Source: Stenotrophomonas mori
Lineage (GTDB): Bacteria; Pseudomonadota; Gammaproteobacteria; Xanthomonadales; Xanthomonadaceae
DNA length: 64,000 nt
Reading direction: 5' to 3'
Assembly: GCF_023556335.1 (NCBI RefSeq)
Contig: NZ_JAIKTS010000002.1
Location: forward strand, 186,001-250,000
Numbering within the stretch: position 1 is the stretch's first letter; the number at the start of each line of letters is the position of its first letter. Position numbers and translations under genes: made by a program. Of this stretch, positions 9,283 through 18,188 are shown piece by piece. A model generated the notes under the pieces. That model saw only the letters and a program-made list of their open reading frames with translations, made no database searches and was not told the origin of the DNA.

Positions 9283-10468
9283 GCGCCCTCCCCTCCAGTG
9301 CGAGCACCGCGTTGCTGCCACCGAAGGCGAACGAACTGCTGAGCACCCGGCGCGGCACCCGGGCCGCGTGCCCGCCCGCCGGCACCAGCGCCAGCCGCGG
9401 CAGTGCATCGTCGTGGTGGCCGTCCCACCAGTGCGGCGGCAGGCGCCCTTCCGGGTTCGCCGCCAGCGTGATCCAGCAGAGTGCCGCTTCGATGGCGCCG
9501 GAAGCCCCCAGCGCATGCCCGGTCAGCGGCTTGGTCGAACTGCACGGCACCTCGGGCCCGAACACCTGCCGCATGGCGGCCGCTTCCATCGCATCGTTGT
9601 GGTGGGTGGCCGTGCCATGCAGGTTCACGTAGTCCACGCTGCCGGGTTCCCAGCCGGCGCGGTGCAGTGCCTGGCAGAGCGCATCCACGGCGCCGCGGCC
9701 GCTCGGGTCCGGTGCCGACATGTGGTGCGCATCGGAGGTTTCGCCCCAGCCGGCAAGCCGCACCGGGCCGGGCTCCCGGGTCACCAGGAACAGGCCCGCG
9801 CCTTCACCGATGTTGATTCCGCCGCGGTTGCGCGAGAACGGGTTGCAGCGCTGCGCCGAAACCGACTCCAGCGCGCTGAAGCCGGCAACGGTGAAGCGGC
9901 ACAGCGTATCGGCGCCGCCGGCGATGACCGCATCGACGATGCCGGCGCGCAGCAGGCGTGCCGCCGACATCAGCGCCTTGGCGCTGGACGAGCAGGCGGT
10001 GGACAGTGTCCAGGCGGGCCCGTCGGCGCCGCTGCGGTGGCGGACGAAGCGCGCGGCGCTGCCCATTTCCTGCTGGCCATAAGCGAACCCTTCCGGCCAC
10101 TGCCCGCGCTTCTGGCGGATGCGCAGTGCCTGCTCGGATTCTCCGATGCCCGAGGTGCTGGTCCCCACCACCACCGCCACCCGCTCGGGGCCGTGGCGGG
10201 CGATGGCCGCGTGCACCGCCGGCAGGATCTGCGCCAGCGCGGCGTCCAGCAAGGCGTTGTTGCGGCCGCGGAGCGCCTCCGGCAGCTCCGCCAGGGACGG
10301 CACCGCACCGAGCACCTCGCCAACCGCCAGGACCTTTCCGGGCAACAGGACACGGTTGTCGCTCAGCCCGCCGGGCACCGCCGCGAACAGCCCGTCCGCC
10401 ACCGCCGCGCGTCCCCTGCCCAATGCGCACACCACTCCCAGGTCGTTCAGGAATACCGGTACTGTCAT
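9275..10468 (-). CDS. Beta-ketoacyl-ACP synthase (FabB-like), aryl polyene pathway
   Basis: 397 residues with an intact ketosynthase triad: Cys in LSTACSSSAKA, first His in NLHGTATHHND, second His in KPLTGHALGASGA, plus the C-terminal FAFGGSNAVL loop. It differs clearly from the other ketosynthase at 6858-8099, so the pathway has two distinct condensing enzymes. One of them probably pairs with the incomplete synthase at 22511-23248. The stop overlaps the dehydratase start, and the ATG at 10468 overlaps the stop of the upstream lipoprotein gene. It is cytosolic. Acyl preference (aromatic starter or growing polyene) cannot be read from sequence. Confidence 0.9.
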   Translation of the reverse strand: MTVPVFLNDLGVVCALGRGRAAVADGLFAAVPGGLSDNRVLLPGKVLAVGEVLGAVPSLAELPEALRGRNNALLDAALAQILPAVHAAIARHGPERVAVVVGTSTSGIGESEQALRIRQKRGQWPEGFAYGQQEMGSAARFVRHRSGADGPAWTLSTACSSSAKALMSAARLLRAGIVDAVIAGGADTLCRFTVAGFSALESVSAQRCNPFSRNRGGINIGEGAGLFLVTREPGPVRLAGWGETSDAHHMSAPDPSGRGAVDALCQALHRAGWEPGSVDYVNLHGTATHHNDAMEAAAMRQVFGPEVPCSSTKPLTGHALGASGAIEAALCWITLAANPEGRLPPHWWDGHHDDALPRLALVPAGGHAARVPRRVLSSSFAFGGSNAVLALEGRAHD

Positions 10469-11013
10469 GGGTCCTGGCCGGTCATCTCGATCGATTCGAT
10501 GCGCAGCGCATAGCCTTCGGCGCGATTCTCCAGCAGCAGGCTGCCGTCATCCCGGCGTTCCAGCTGCAGCCACACCGTGCCGGCGTGCGACAGGCCACGG
10601 TGGCGGCCATCGTCGTCCACCGTCCAGCCGGCCGGCAGCACCTCCGCGATCGCCGCCGTCGGCCACAGCGCGAACTGCAGGTCGTCCAGCACCCGCTCCG
10701 CCCGCACCTGTGGAGGCAGCCATGGCGCGCGCTGCTGCGTCAGCTGGCGGCCATCCCATTGCAGCCGCACGCCGGTGCGGCCCATGGCCTGCACCGCCAG
10801 CTGCACGCCATCGGCGTCCGCTTCGAGCAGCGCATCGAGATCGCGCTCATGGCTGCCGAAACGGAAGTGCAGCTGCTGCTGGAGCGCCAACGGCGCGGGC
10901 AGGCGCGAAGGCGACAGCTGCAGTGGCGGCAGCTCGACCACGGGACGCGGCCTGCTGCCGGCGCAGGCGGCCAGCAACAGGCACAGCAGCATCGGCAGGA
11001 TCAGGCGCTGCAC
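10465..11013 (-). CDS. DUF3261 lipoprotein of the aryl polyene locus
   Basis: 182 residues. The N-terminus has a lipoprotein signal (MQRLILPMLLCLLLAACAGS) with lipobox LAAC, so the mature protein starts at Cys 17. The rest is beta-rich and ends in VWLQLERRDDGSLLLENRAEGYALRIESI. DUF3261 proteins occur almost only in aryl polyene/xanthomonadin clusters beside a LolA-like protein and an MMPL exporter. An outer-membrane role in receiving or anchoring the product is therefore inferred from context. Its start overlaps the end of the halogenase-like gene by 13 nt. Confidence 0.82.
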   Translation of the reverse strand: MQRLILPMLLCLLLAACAGSRPRPVVELPPLQLSPSRLPAPLALQQQLHFRFGSHERDLDALLEADADGVQLAVQAMGRTGVRLQWDGRQLTQQRAPWLPPQVRAERVLDDLQFALWPTAAIAEVLPAGWTVDDDGRHRGLSHAGTVWLQLERRDDGSLLLENRAEGYALRIESIEMTGQDP

Positions 11014-12272
11014 AGCTCCTCCAGGACCCGCATGCGGCGCCCGCTGGGATCATCGACATAGGGATTGTCCGTATCCCACGCGTAGCCGGCGAGGATGGAG
11101 GAGATCATGCGCCGCACCTCGGGCTGCTGATGGGGATGGTAGATGATCTTCTGGAAGCCGCCCTGGTACCAGGCCTCCACGAAACGGCGGAAGGTCTTGA
11201 CGCCGGCCCGCAGCGGCACCGAGAACTCCGCCTCCCAGTCCACCTGCTCGCCGGCATAGCGGCGCGCCAGGCAATCGCTGGCCAGCTGGGCCGACTTGAA
11301 CGCGATGGTGACGCCGGAGGAGAACACCGGGTCGAGGAACTCCCCGGCATTGCCCAGCAGGGCGTAGCCGGGCCCCCACAACGAGCGGACATTGGCGGAA
11401 TAGCCGGTGATGGTGCGCACCGGCAACACCGCCCACTCGGCGTTCGCCATCAACCGGCTGAGATTGGGGTCCTCGGCAACGATGGCCTGCAGCTTCTGCA
11501 GGTTGTCGCCCTCGTAGCGCTCGAAGAACGCCGGCTCGGCGACCACCCCGAGCGAGCAGCAGCCGTTCGAGAACGGGATGGTCCAGTACCACACGTCGAT
11601 GTGTTCGGGATGGGTGGTGATCAGGATCTTGTTGCGGTCGAAGCCGGCGCCCATCGGAATATGGTCGCGCACGTGGCAGAAGATGGCCCCGCGCACCGGG
11701 AAGTTCGACGGCGACTCCAGTTCCAGCAGGCGCGGCAGCAGGCGGGCGAAACCGGAGGCATCGAGGATGAAGTCGGCCTCGATGCGGTACTCGCTGCCGT
11801 CCGGCCTGCGCACGTCCACCGACGGCTGTTCGCCCGGGCGCACCGCCAGGACCTCGTCACCGAAGCGCAGGGTGGTTCCCATGCGCTCGGCGCCGCGCGC
11901 CAGCACGTTGTCGAAATCCGCGCGCTGCACCTGGTAGGTGGTCCCCCAGCCCGGCGAGAACTTGTCGCGGAAATCGAACGCGGTCGTCGCCGTGCCATGG
12001 ACGAAGGCCGCGCCGTTCTTGTGCTGGAATCCCGCTTCGACCACGTCCTGCAGCAGGCCGGCCGCCTCGATGTACTCCATGCTCTGCGGCAGCAGGCTTT
12101 CGCCGATGGAGAAGCGCGGGAACTGCTGGCGTTCGATCATCAGCACCTGCCGCCCCCGCTTGCACAGCATCGCCGCGGCCACGGAGCCGGCCGGACCGGC
12201 GCCAATGACCAGGATCTCGGTGCGTTCGACGGAGGGCAGAGCAGCAACTGGGTCTTCCACGGCAGCGTTCAT
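11001..12272 (-). CDS. Flavin-dependent halogenase-like oxidoreductase (candidate polyene brominase)
   Basis: 423 residues. The FAD-binding GAGPAG lies at 24-29, GESLLPQSMEYIE at 58-69 is the flavin halogenase GES-L-P block, and the QHKNGAAF Lys at about 85 aligns with the catalytic Lys of phenol halogenases. WYWTIP at 228-233 fits the W-x-W-x-I-P halogenase signature, and GNAGEFLDPVFSSG is the usual flavin loop of this class. Xanthomonadins are brominated aryl polyenes, so ring or chain bromination is a reasonable role. The halide is an inference, and a dehydrogenase role is possible because some pigment-cluster relatives are annotated as plain oxidoreductases. It lies in the operon, 34 nt after the MMPL exporter gene. 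Confidence 0.82.
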   Translation of the reverse strand: MNAAVEDPVAALPSVERTEILVIGAGPAGSVAAAMLCKRGRQVLMIERQQFPRFSIGESLLPQSMEYIEAAGLLQDVVEAGFQHKNGAAFVHGTATTAFDFRDKFSPGWGTTYQVQRADFDNVLARGAERMGTTLRFGDEVLAVRPGEQPSVDVRRPDGSEYRIEADFILDASGFARLLPRLLELESPSNFPVRGAIFCHVRDHIPMGAGFDRNKILITTHPEHIDVWYWTIPFSNGCCSLGVVAEPAFFERYEGDNLQKLQAIVAEDPNLSRLMANAEWAVLPVRTITGYSANVRSLWGPGYALLGNAGEFLDPVFSSGVTIAFKSAQLASDCLARRYAGEQVDWEAEFSVPLRAGVKTFRRFVEAWYQGGFQKIIYHPHQQPEVRRMISSILAGYAWDTDNPYVDDPSGRRMRVLEELCSA

Positions 12273-12306
12273 CGGGACGTCCTTGAGAGTCGGGTAAATG
12301 GAGGGG

Positions 12307-14679
12307 TCAGGGTGCCGGAGGTGCCGGCGGGATCGGGGATGGCGGCGGCAGCGACTCGGGATCCGGGCGGAACAACGGCGAGATCAGCCATACCAGCCCG
12401 ATGCCGAACAACAGCGTCAGGCCGAAGGCCCGCAATGCCGGCGTCGCCGACAGGCCCAGCAGTCCGAACGACAGCCAGGTGCTGGCCGCACCCACGCAGA
12501 CCGCGAGCCACGCGCTCGCGTCGCCGCGGTGCTCGACCAGGAAGATCCCGTAATCGATTCCCATGCCCAGCAACAACAGCAGCGCCAGCACGTTGAACAG
12601 CTGCAGCGGCTGGCCGAACAGGCCCAGCAGGCCCAGTGTCAACGCACCGGCGATGAGGGTCGGGGCGAACACCCGCCACGCGCGCGAGCGGTAGCGCAGC
12701 CACAGCGCGCCGAACACCAGCCCGATGCCGACCAGCAGCAGCCCGCTCATAAGCGTCCGGTAATGGGCCAGGAGCTGCGAGAAGTCCGCCGTCCGGTCGA
12801 CCCAGCGCACCCCCTGCAGGCCGTCGGCCGCGGTCTCCAGCGCCACGAGCGCGTCGGCCCGGGAAAGATCGTCGACCATCACCACACTGGTCAGCCGCCC
12901 GTCCACCTCGCCAAGCCAGAGGTGCCGGAAGGGGCCGGAGGCGGGCGAATCGATGAAGGCCTCGGCGGTCAGCGGCGCGTCCTTGAAGGCCGGCCGTTCC
13001 AGGCGCTCGCCCACGACCTCGGAGATCGCCGCGAGCACCGCCGGTTCGACCGCGTCCACCAGCCGCGCATCCGCCGCCTGGCGTGCTGGCGACGGCAGCC
13101 AGTCGCTGATCGCGCGATAGCCGCCGATGCGCTGCGCATCCACCAGCGCACGCAGGCGCTCGGTCAGGCGCTCCTCGTGCTCCAGCAGCTGCGCCGCGGT
13201 ACGCCCCTGCACCAGGTAGAACTGCGCCGGGCTGGGCATGCCGAGCAGCTGGCTCAGGCGGACCTGTTCGGCGATCAGCGCCGGCGGCGAGGATTGCAGG
13301 CTGCGCAGGTCGTCGTTGCTGTGCAGGCGCAGGATGCCGAGCGCCGCCAGTGCCAGCGCGGTGCCCGCGAACAGGGCCACCTGGCGCCAGCCCTGGAGCC
13401 TTGGCCAGCGTTCCAGGGTGTCGCCCAGCCAGTGCGAAAAACGGCTCTGCCTGATCTTTCCGCCATCCAGCCAGGGAAACCAGAAGATCACCGTCAGGAA
13501 GGCCGAGGCCAACCCGACGACGGAGAACAGCGCCATCTGCCGCAAGCCCGGGAACGGCGCCAGCCCCAGTGCCAGGTAGGCCAGCGCACTGGTCAACAAC
13601 GCCAACCACAGCCCCGGCAGGAGATGCCGCAGCAGCGCCCAGCGATGGCTGCGCGGTTCCGCCTGGCGGGCCGCGAACCAATGGATACCGTAGTCCTCGG
13701 CCACGCCGACCAGCGAAGCGCCGAACACCAGGGTCAGCACGTGCACCTTGCCGAACACCAGCACCGTCACCGCCAGCGCCACGCCACAGCCGATCAGCAG
13801 CGACGACGCCACCAGCAGGATCGGGCGCAGCGAGCGGAATGCCAGCCACACCAGCAGGAGGACCGCGGCCAGCGAGCCCCAGCCGATGAGGTTGATCTCA
13901 TGGTTGGCCTGGACCGCCGCGGCCTCGGCGTGCAGCGGCACGCCGGCATGCAGGATCTCCAGCCGCGGCGCAGCGCGCCGGGCGGCCGCGTCGGCACGCT
14001 CCAGCACCCCCCCGAGATAGCGCTCGCCATCCAGCTGGAACGCGGAGTCGCGCGTGTCGTACTGCAGCGCGGCCCAATACTTGCCGTCGGCCTGCAGCAG
14101 GCCGTCCTCGCCCACGCGCATGCCCGATCCCTGCGCCTGCTGCTGCCACCACTGCGGCCACAGCGCAAGCGGATCCTCACGCCACTCGGTGAGCCGCGGC
14201 GCGCCCATCGGGCCGTAGAGACTGGCCATCGCGCGCTCGGCAAGCCCGGCGATCTCGGCATGCTGGAGCTCTTCGCGCTGTTCCGGTGTCAGCAGGCGGT
14301 CCCGGTACGGTGCGTAGAACGCGCGCGCCTGCTCGAACCAGCCCTCGATCGACCCGTTCGGCCGCAGCAGCTGTCCGTCGGCATCCGTGCGTACCGCATC
14401 GGCGAATGCCGCCTCCGCGCGCCGGGTCGCCTCGGGGTCGTCGCTGCCGAGCAGGACGACCAGCTGCCGGGAGCTGGCGTCGGCGATCCGGCGGGTGGCG
14501 TCGGACAACAGCCGGTCGTGCGCGTCGCGCGGCAGCAGCGCCAGGATGTCGGTGTCGATGCGCGGCTCTTCGCTCCACAGCTTCCACTGCTGCACGGCCA
14601 GGACCAGGAGCAGCGCCAGCCAGGCCAGCCCCAGCCAACGCCACCAGCGCTGCAGGCCCGTGTATGCGGTATCAGTCAA
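12307..14679 (-). CDS. MMPL-family (RND) exporter of the aryl polyene locus
   Basis: About 790 residues from a TTG at 14679, chosen because it overlaps the LolA-like stop by 8 nt. A further TTG at 14724 would add 15 basic residues. The architecture is a classic MMPL half-transporter duplication. One membrane helix near residues 15-35 is followed by a large periplasmic domain, a block of five to six helices (LIGWGSLAAVLLLVWLAF onward, with GVAEDYGIHW), a second periplasmic domain, and a second helix block with GMGIDYGIFL. The family uses the proton gradient to move lipids across the inner membrane. With the LolA-like and DUF3261 proteins it should export the finished polyene lipid to the outer membrane. 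Confidence 0.88.
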   Translation of the reverse strand: MTDTAYTGLQRWWRWLGLAWLALLLVLAVQQWKLWSEEPRIDTDILALLPRDAHDRLLSDATRRIADASSRQLVVLLGSDDPEATRRAEAAFADAVRTDADGQLLRPNGSIEGWFEQARAFYAPYRDRLLTPEQREELQHAEIAGLAERAMASLYGPMGAPRLTEWREDPLALWPQWWQQQAQGSGMRVGEDGLLQADGKYWAALQYDTRDSAFQLDGERYLGGVLERADAAARRAAPRLEILHAGVPLHAEAAAVQANHEINLIGWGSLAAVLLLVWLAFRSLRPILLVASSLLIGCGVALAVTVLVFGKVHVLTLVFGASLVGVAEDYGIHWFAARQAEPRSHRWALLRHLLPGLWLALLTSALAYLALGLAPFPGLRQMALFSVVGLASAFLTVIFWFPWLDGGKIRQSRFSHWLGDTLERWPRLQGWRQVALFAGTALALAALGILRLHSNDDLRSLQSSPPALIAEQVRLSQLLGMPSPAQFYLVQGRTAAQLLEHEERLTERLRALVDAQRIGGYRAISDWLPSPARQAADARLVDAVEPAVLAAISEVVGERLERPAFKDAPLTAEAFIDSPASGPFRHLWLGEVDGRLTSVVMVDDLSRADALVALETAADGLQGVRWVDRTADFSQLLAHYRTLMSGLLLVGIGLVFGALWLRYRSRAWRVFAPTLIAGALTLGLLGLFGQPLQLFNVLALLLLLGMGIDYGIFLVEHRGDASAWLAVCVGAASTWLSFGLLGLSATPALRAFGLTLLFGIGLVWLISPLFRPDPESLPPPSPIPPAPPAP

Positions 14680-15301
14680 GGCGGCCGGCCTCGTCGGCGG
14701 TAAGCGATGCCGGCGTGTCCGCAAGGTCGCTGAACTGGATGCGGGTACGGTCCTGGTTCGCTTCGACGATCTCCACGTCGCGCACGTACCGGTCGCCCTG
14801 CAGCGTCATCGAACGGAAGGCCCGCGCGAGCATCGCCGACTTGGGCGTCAGCTGCAGCCGCCAGCCCTGGTCCACGCGCGTGGCGTCGACATGGAACTGG
14901 CTGGACAGTGCCCCGACATCGCCACTCATCAATGCGAACATGATCGCGTTGATCGAGCGCATCGCGGGCTGCTGGCGGGCATCCAACTCGACCCGCGTGC
15001 TGCCGTCGCGCTGGCGGCTGAGGATCCGATCGGCGGTCACCACCACTTCCGACGGAAACGGCTTGAGCGTGGTCCAGATGACGCCGCGCTGGCGCGCGAC
15101 CAGGAACCGGCCCTGCGAGCGCAGCGGATTCCTGAACCCGCTGACCTGCTTTTCCTGGCTGAACTGGCCGCGCAGCACCTCCGGCCGCGCGACCATCTCG
15201 GTGATGGCGTCGATGACCGGCTCGGCCGCCCGTGCCAGCGGCATCACCATCCACAGCAGCATGCACGCGGCCAGCGGCCACCAGGCGTTCGAACGCGTCA
15301 T
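14672..15301 (-). CDS. LolA-like outer-membrane lipoprotein carrier homolog of the pigment locus
   Basis: 209 residues from ATG 15301 (MTRSNAWWPLAACMLLW), with a signal peptide ending near ARAAEP at about 26. The mature part has LolA-type features: LRGQFSQEKQVSGF (the Q-F-x-Q-x-K/R motif), SQGRFLVARQRGVIW and a half-barrel pattern of alternating strands. LolA proteins ferry lipid cargo through the periplasm. Here the likely cargo is the aryl polyene lipid handed on by the MMPL exporter. The ATG overlaps the TGA of the thioesterase gene. This is a pathway-specific paralog, not the housekeeping lolA. Confidence 0.85.
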   Translation of the reverse strand: MTRSNAWWPLAACMLLWMVMPLARAAEPVIDAITEMVARPEVLRGQFSQEKQVSGFRNPLRSQGRFLVARQRGVIWTTLKPFPSEVVVTADRILSRQRDGSTRVELDARQQPAMRSINAIMFALMSGDVGALSSQFHVDATRVDQGWRLQLTPKSAMLARAFRSMTLQGDRYVRDVEIVEANQDRTRIQFSDLADTPASLTADEAGRLD

Positions 15302-15720
15302 GGCGCGGGTACTCCAAGCCGCTGCCACAGGACCGCGGGGCACTGGTACAGCATCTCGTTGCTGGTGACGTCGACCGCCACCTGGATGGTCATCGCGCGC
15401 GTCAGCAGCTGTCCATCCCGCGCGTCGTGGATCTCGTACTGCATCTTGAGCCGGTTTTCCCATTCGACGATCTCCGCGCTGACGCGCAGGGCCTGCTGGT
15501 AGCGCAGCGGGCGCACGTACTTTATCCGGGCGTCGACCACCGGCCACAGGTAGCCGGATTCGAGCATCTGCGGGTAGTCGTAGTCGTGCCGCTGGAGCAG
15601 GGCGCAGCGCGCGATCTCCAGGTACTTGAAATAGTTGCCATGCCAGACGACATGCATCGGGTCGCAGTCGTGGAATGCCGGGGACAGTTCGATTTCGCAG
15701 GCCGGGTTATGCATCGGCAT
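15298..15720 (-). CDS. Acyl-CoA/ACP thioesterase (YbgC/4-hydroxybenzoyl-CoA type hotdog)
   Basis: 140 residues from ATG 15720 (MPMHNPACEIE). The block FHDCDPMHVVWHGNYFKYLEIARC contains the catalytic Asp and the DPMxVVWHGNY motif of the 4-hydroxybenzoyl-CoA thioesterase family. It probably releases or edits thioester intermediates of polyene synthesis. The start lies inside the ammonia-lyase gene (14-nt overlap; ATG 15714 would give 8 nt), and the stop overlaps the LolA-like start. The longer open frame to 15837 adds no conserved residues. Confidence 0.87.
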   Translation of the reverse strand: MPMHNPACEIELSPAFHDCDPMHVVWHGNYFKYLEIARCALLQRHDYDYPQMLESGYLWPVVDARIKYVRPLRYQQALRVSAEIVEWENRLKMQYEIHDARDGQLLTRAMTIQVAVDVTSNEMLYQCPAVLWQRLGVPAP

Positions 15721-17257
15721 AGAGCTCCCATCGTTGCGCGCGGATATCCTCGAGAAGCGTCCGCAGTTCATGGTCGAGCGCCCGATCCTCGTCGAACAGC
15801 GCGATGCGCTGCCTAAGGTCGGCGTACATGCCGGCAAGGTCGCCCTGCAGCTGCGCGTCGAGCCCGACGCGCTCGCGCAGTTCCAGCCCCTGCCGCGCAG
15901 CCACCAGCATTGCGGCGGCCACCTGTTCGGTCAGCTCGATCACCCGCAGGCAGTCACGCGCGGCGATGGTGCCCATGCTGACCTTGTCCTGGTTGTGGCA
16001 CTCGGTGGAGCGGGAGAACACCGAGGCCGGCATGGTCTGCTTCAGGGCCTCGGCGGTCCACGCCGAAACGCTGATCTGCAGCGCCTTGAGGCCGTGGTTG
16101 ATCGCCGCGCGCGGGCCGGTGGCCGCGGAGAGGTTCGCCGGCAGCCCATGGTTGTAGCGCGCGTCGACCAGCAGCGCGAGCTGGCGGTCGAGAAGATCGG
16201 CGACGTTGGCCACCGTGGTCTTCAGCGTGTCCATCGCCAACGCGATATGGCCACCATAGAAATGGCCGCCATGCAGGATGCGTTCGCCGTCGACGTCGAT
16301 CAACGGGTTGTCGTTGGCGCTGTTGAGCTCGGTCTCGATCAGCTGGCGCAGGAACGGAAGGCTGTCCTCCAACACGCCGATCACGTGCGGCGCGCACCGC
16401 AGCGAGTAACGGTCCTGCAGGCGCTGTCCGTTGCGGGGCGGACGTTCGCTGTGCAGGTCGCCGCGCAGGCGCGCCGCGGTGCACGACTGCCCCGGGTGCG
16501 GCTTCGCCGCGAACAGCGTTTCGTCGAAGTGGTGCGCGTTGCCGGCGCTTGCGAGGACGTTGAAGGCGGTCAAGCGCGTGGCCAGCCGCGACAGGTAGTC
16601 GGCGCGCTGCCAGGCCAGGCAGGCCAGCCCGGTCATCACCGCCGTCCCGTTCATGATCGCCAGGCCTTCCTTGGGCCGCAGCCGCAGCGGCGCCATGCCG
16701 ATCTCCGCCAGCACCTCGGCGGCCGGCCGCACCTGCCCTCCGTAGCGCACGTCGCGCTCGCCGCACAGCACCGCGGCCACGTAGGACAGGGGCGTCAGGT
16801 CGCCACTGGCCCCCACCGATCCCTCGGCCGGAATCAGCGGCAGCACGTCGTGGCGCAGCAGGGTGGCCAGGCCCTCGAGCAGCGGCAGGCTGACGCCGGA
16901 CATGCCGCGCACCAGCGACGCGAGCCGTGCAGCGACCACCGCACGGGTCTCGGCCGGATCAAGGTACCGGCCCAGGCCGCACCCGTGGTAGGCGTACAGA
17001 TGGTGGGGCAGCTCGGCCACCAGCGCGGGCGGAATGTTGACGGTGCACGAATCGCCATAGCCGGTGGTCACGCCATAGATCACGCCGTCCTCGCGCAGCA
17101 GGCGGTCGAGGAAGTCCGCCCCCCGCTGGATGCGGGCACGGACGTCGGGGGCATCGCTGAGCATCGCCTCTGCGCGCCGCCCGGCCAGGGCGACCACGTT
17201 TTCTATGGTCAATGGTGCGTCGCCGAAGCGGCACGCGGGGACTGCGTCACTTGCCAT
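15707..17257 (-). CDS. Aromatic amino acid ammonia-lyase (HAL/PAL family) in the pigment operon
   Basis: 516 residues from ATG 17257 (MASDAVPACRFG). The MIO cofactor triad Ala-Ser-Gly is at about 150-152 in GSVGASGDLTPLSYV, and the catalytic Tyr lies in VIYGVTTGYGD near 61. SANDNP and the downstream YNHGLP / SATGPRAA blocks are typical of the family. Such enzymes deaminate His, Phe or Tyr. The substrate cannot be assigned, but the position inside an aryl polyene operon suggests an aromatic amino acid giving a cinnamate-like acid, rather than histidine catabolism. No hutU, hutI or hutC neighbour is present. Start and stop both overlap the adjacent pathway genes. Confidence 0.85.
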   Translation of the reverse strand: MASDAVPACRFGDAPLTIENVVALAGRRAEAMLSDAPDVRARIQRGADFLDRLLREDGVIYGVTTGYGDSCTVNIPPALVAELPHHLYAYHGCGLGRYLDPAETRAVVAARLASLVRGMSGVSLPLLEGLATLLRHDVLPLIPAEGSVGASGDLTPLSYVAAVLCGERDVRYGGQVRPAAEVLAEIGMAPLRLRPKEGLAIMNGTAVMTGLACLAWQRADYLSRLATRLTAFNVLASAGNAHHFDETLFAAKPHPGQSCTAARLRGDLHSERPPRNGQRLQDRYSLRCAPHVIGVLEDSLPFLRQLIETELNSANDNPLIDVDGERILHGGHFYGGHIALAMDTLKTTVANVADLLDRQLALLVDARYNHGLPANLSAATGPRAAINHGLKALQISVSAWTAEALKQTMPASVFSRSTECHNQDKVSMGTIAARDCLRVIELTEQVAAAMLVAARQGLELRERVGLDAQLQGDLAGMYADLRQRIALFDEDRALDHELRTLLEDIRAQRWELYADA

Positions 17258-18188
17258 GGAATTCCTGATCCCAGAAGGGAAAGAAGTTGAACCAGTCGAA
17301 AGGGGAGCGGGCGAGTTGCCGCTCCAGCCAGTGGGCGAAGCGCTGCGCCTGTTCGGCAGTCGCCGCGTCGCGCGATCCGCGCGGCAGCACGATGCGGTCG
17401 CTGAAGCGCTCGAAGTCGACACGGTAGCCCTGGCCGTCATGCAGGCACGACATGGTGTAGACCGGGCATGCCAGCGCCGCGGCCAGGGCATAGGCGCCGA
17501 TCGGAAACGGGGCGCGGTGGCCCAGGAAGTCGGCGGTCACCGTACGCCCGGCCTGGACCGGAACGCGGTCGCCGACGATGGCCACGAATCCACCCGCAGC
17601 CACCTTGTCGGCCAACGCCATCGCCGTCGCCGGCCCCATGTCCGAGACCTGCACCAGCTCCACCGTGGCCAGCGGGTCCAGCCGCCGCAGCAGGCCGTTG
17701 AACCGGCGGGCATGCGCGGTATGCACCAGCACGGTGATGCGGAACCCCGGAACCTGTTCGGCCAGTACCTGGCACAGCTCCAGGCAGCCGATGTGCGCGG
17801 TGAGGATCAGGCCGCCTTCGCGGCGCGCGATCTTCTCCAGCATCAGCTCGCGCCGCAGCTGGACGCGCTCCGCCGGGTAGCGCCCTCCCAGGCCGAGGAT
17901 CTTGTCCAGCAGCGTATCGGCGAACACGAAGAAGTGCCGCAGGCTGTCGCGGCGACCGGGCGTCCGGCGCAGCACCCCGGTATGCGCCTGCAGGCGCTGC
18001 AGGTACTGCAGCGATGCCCGCCGGGCGACACCATTGGCCAGCCAGTGGCACAGCACCACCGGCCAGAGGCATGCGCGGAACGGCCAGCGCCCGAACCACC
18101 GGTGCACCCAGCACAGCAGCATCACCCCGGCCACCGAGGTGGATTCGCCGATGTCGGCCCAGTGGGGCGTGGCACGCGCGCGCATCAT
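17247..18188 (-). CDS. LpxL/HtrB-like lysophospholipid acyltransferase of the pigment locus
   Basis: 313 residues from ATG 18188 (MMRARATPHW; ATG 18185 is the next codon). A hydrophobic segment near 20-50 is followed by LILTAHIGCLELC, whose H-x4-E matches the HX4(D/E) catalytic motif of lipid A late acyltransferases. FVAIVGDRVPV and YALAAALACPVYT are further family blocks. The enzyme should act at the inner membrane, adding an acyl or polyenoyl chain to a lipid or sugar-lipid acceptor. Its ATG overlaps the TGA of the glycosyltransferase gene, and its 3' end overlaps the ammonia-lyase start by 11 nt. Confidence 0.84.
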   Translation of the reverse strand: MMRARATPHWADIGESTSVAGVMLLCWVHRWFGRWPFRACLWPVVLCHWLANGVARRASLQYLQRLQAHTGVLRRTPGRRDSLRHFFVFADTLLDKILGLGGRYPAERVQLRRELMLEKIARREGGLILTAHIGCLELCQVLAEQVPGFRITVLVHTAHARRFNGLLRRLDPLATVELVQVSDMGPATAMALADKVAAGGFVAIVGDRVPVQAGRTVTADFLGHRAPFPIGAYALAAALACPVYTMSCLHDGQGYRVDFERFSDRIVLPRGSRDAATAEQAQRFAHWLERQLARSPFDWFNFFPFWDQEFHGK

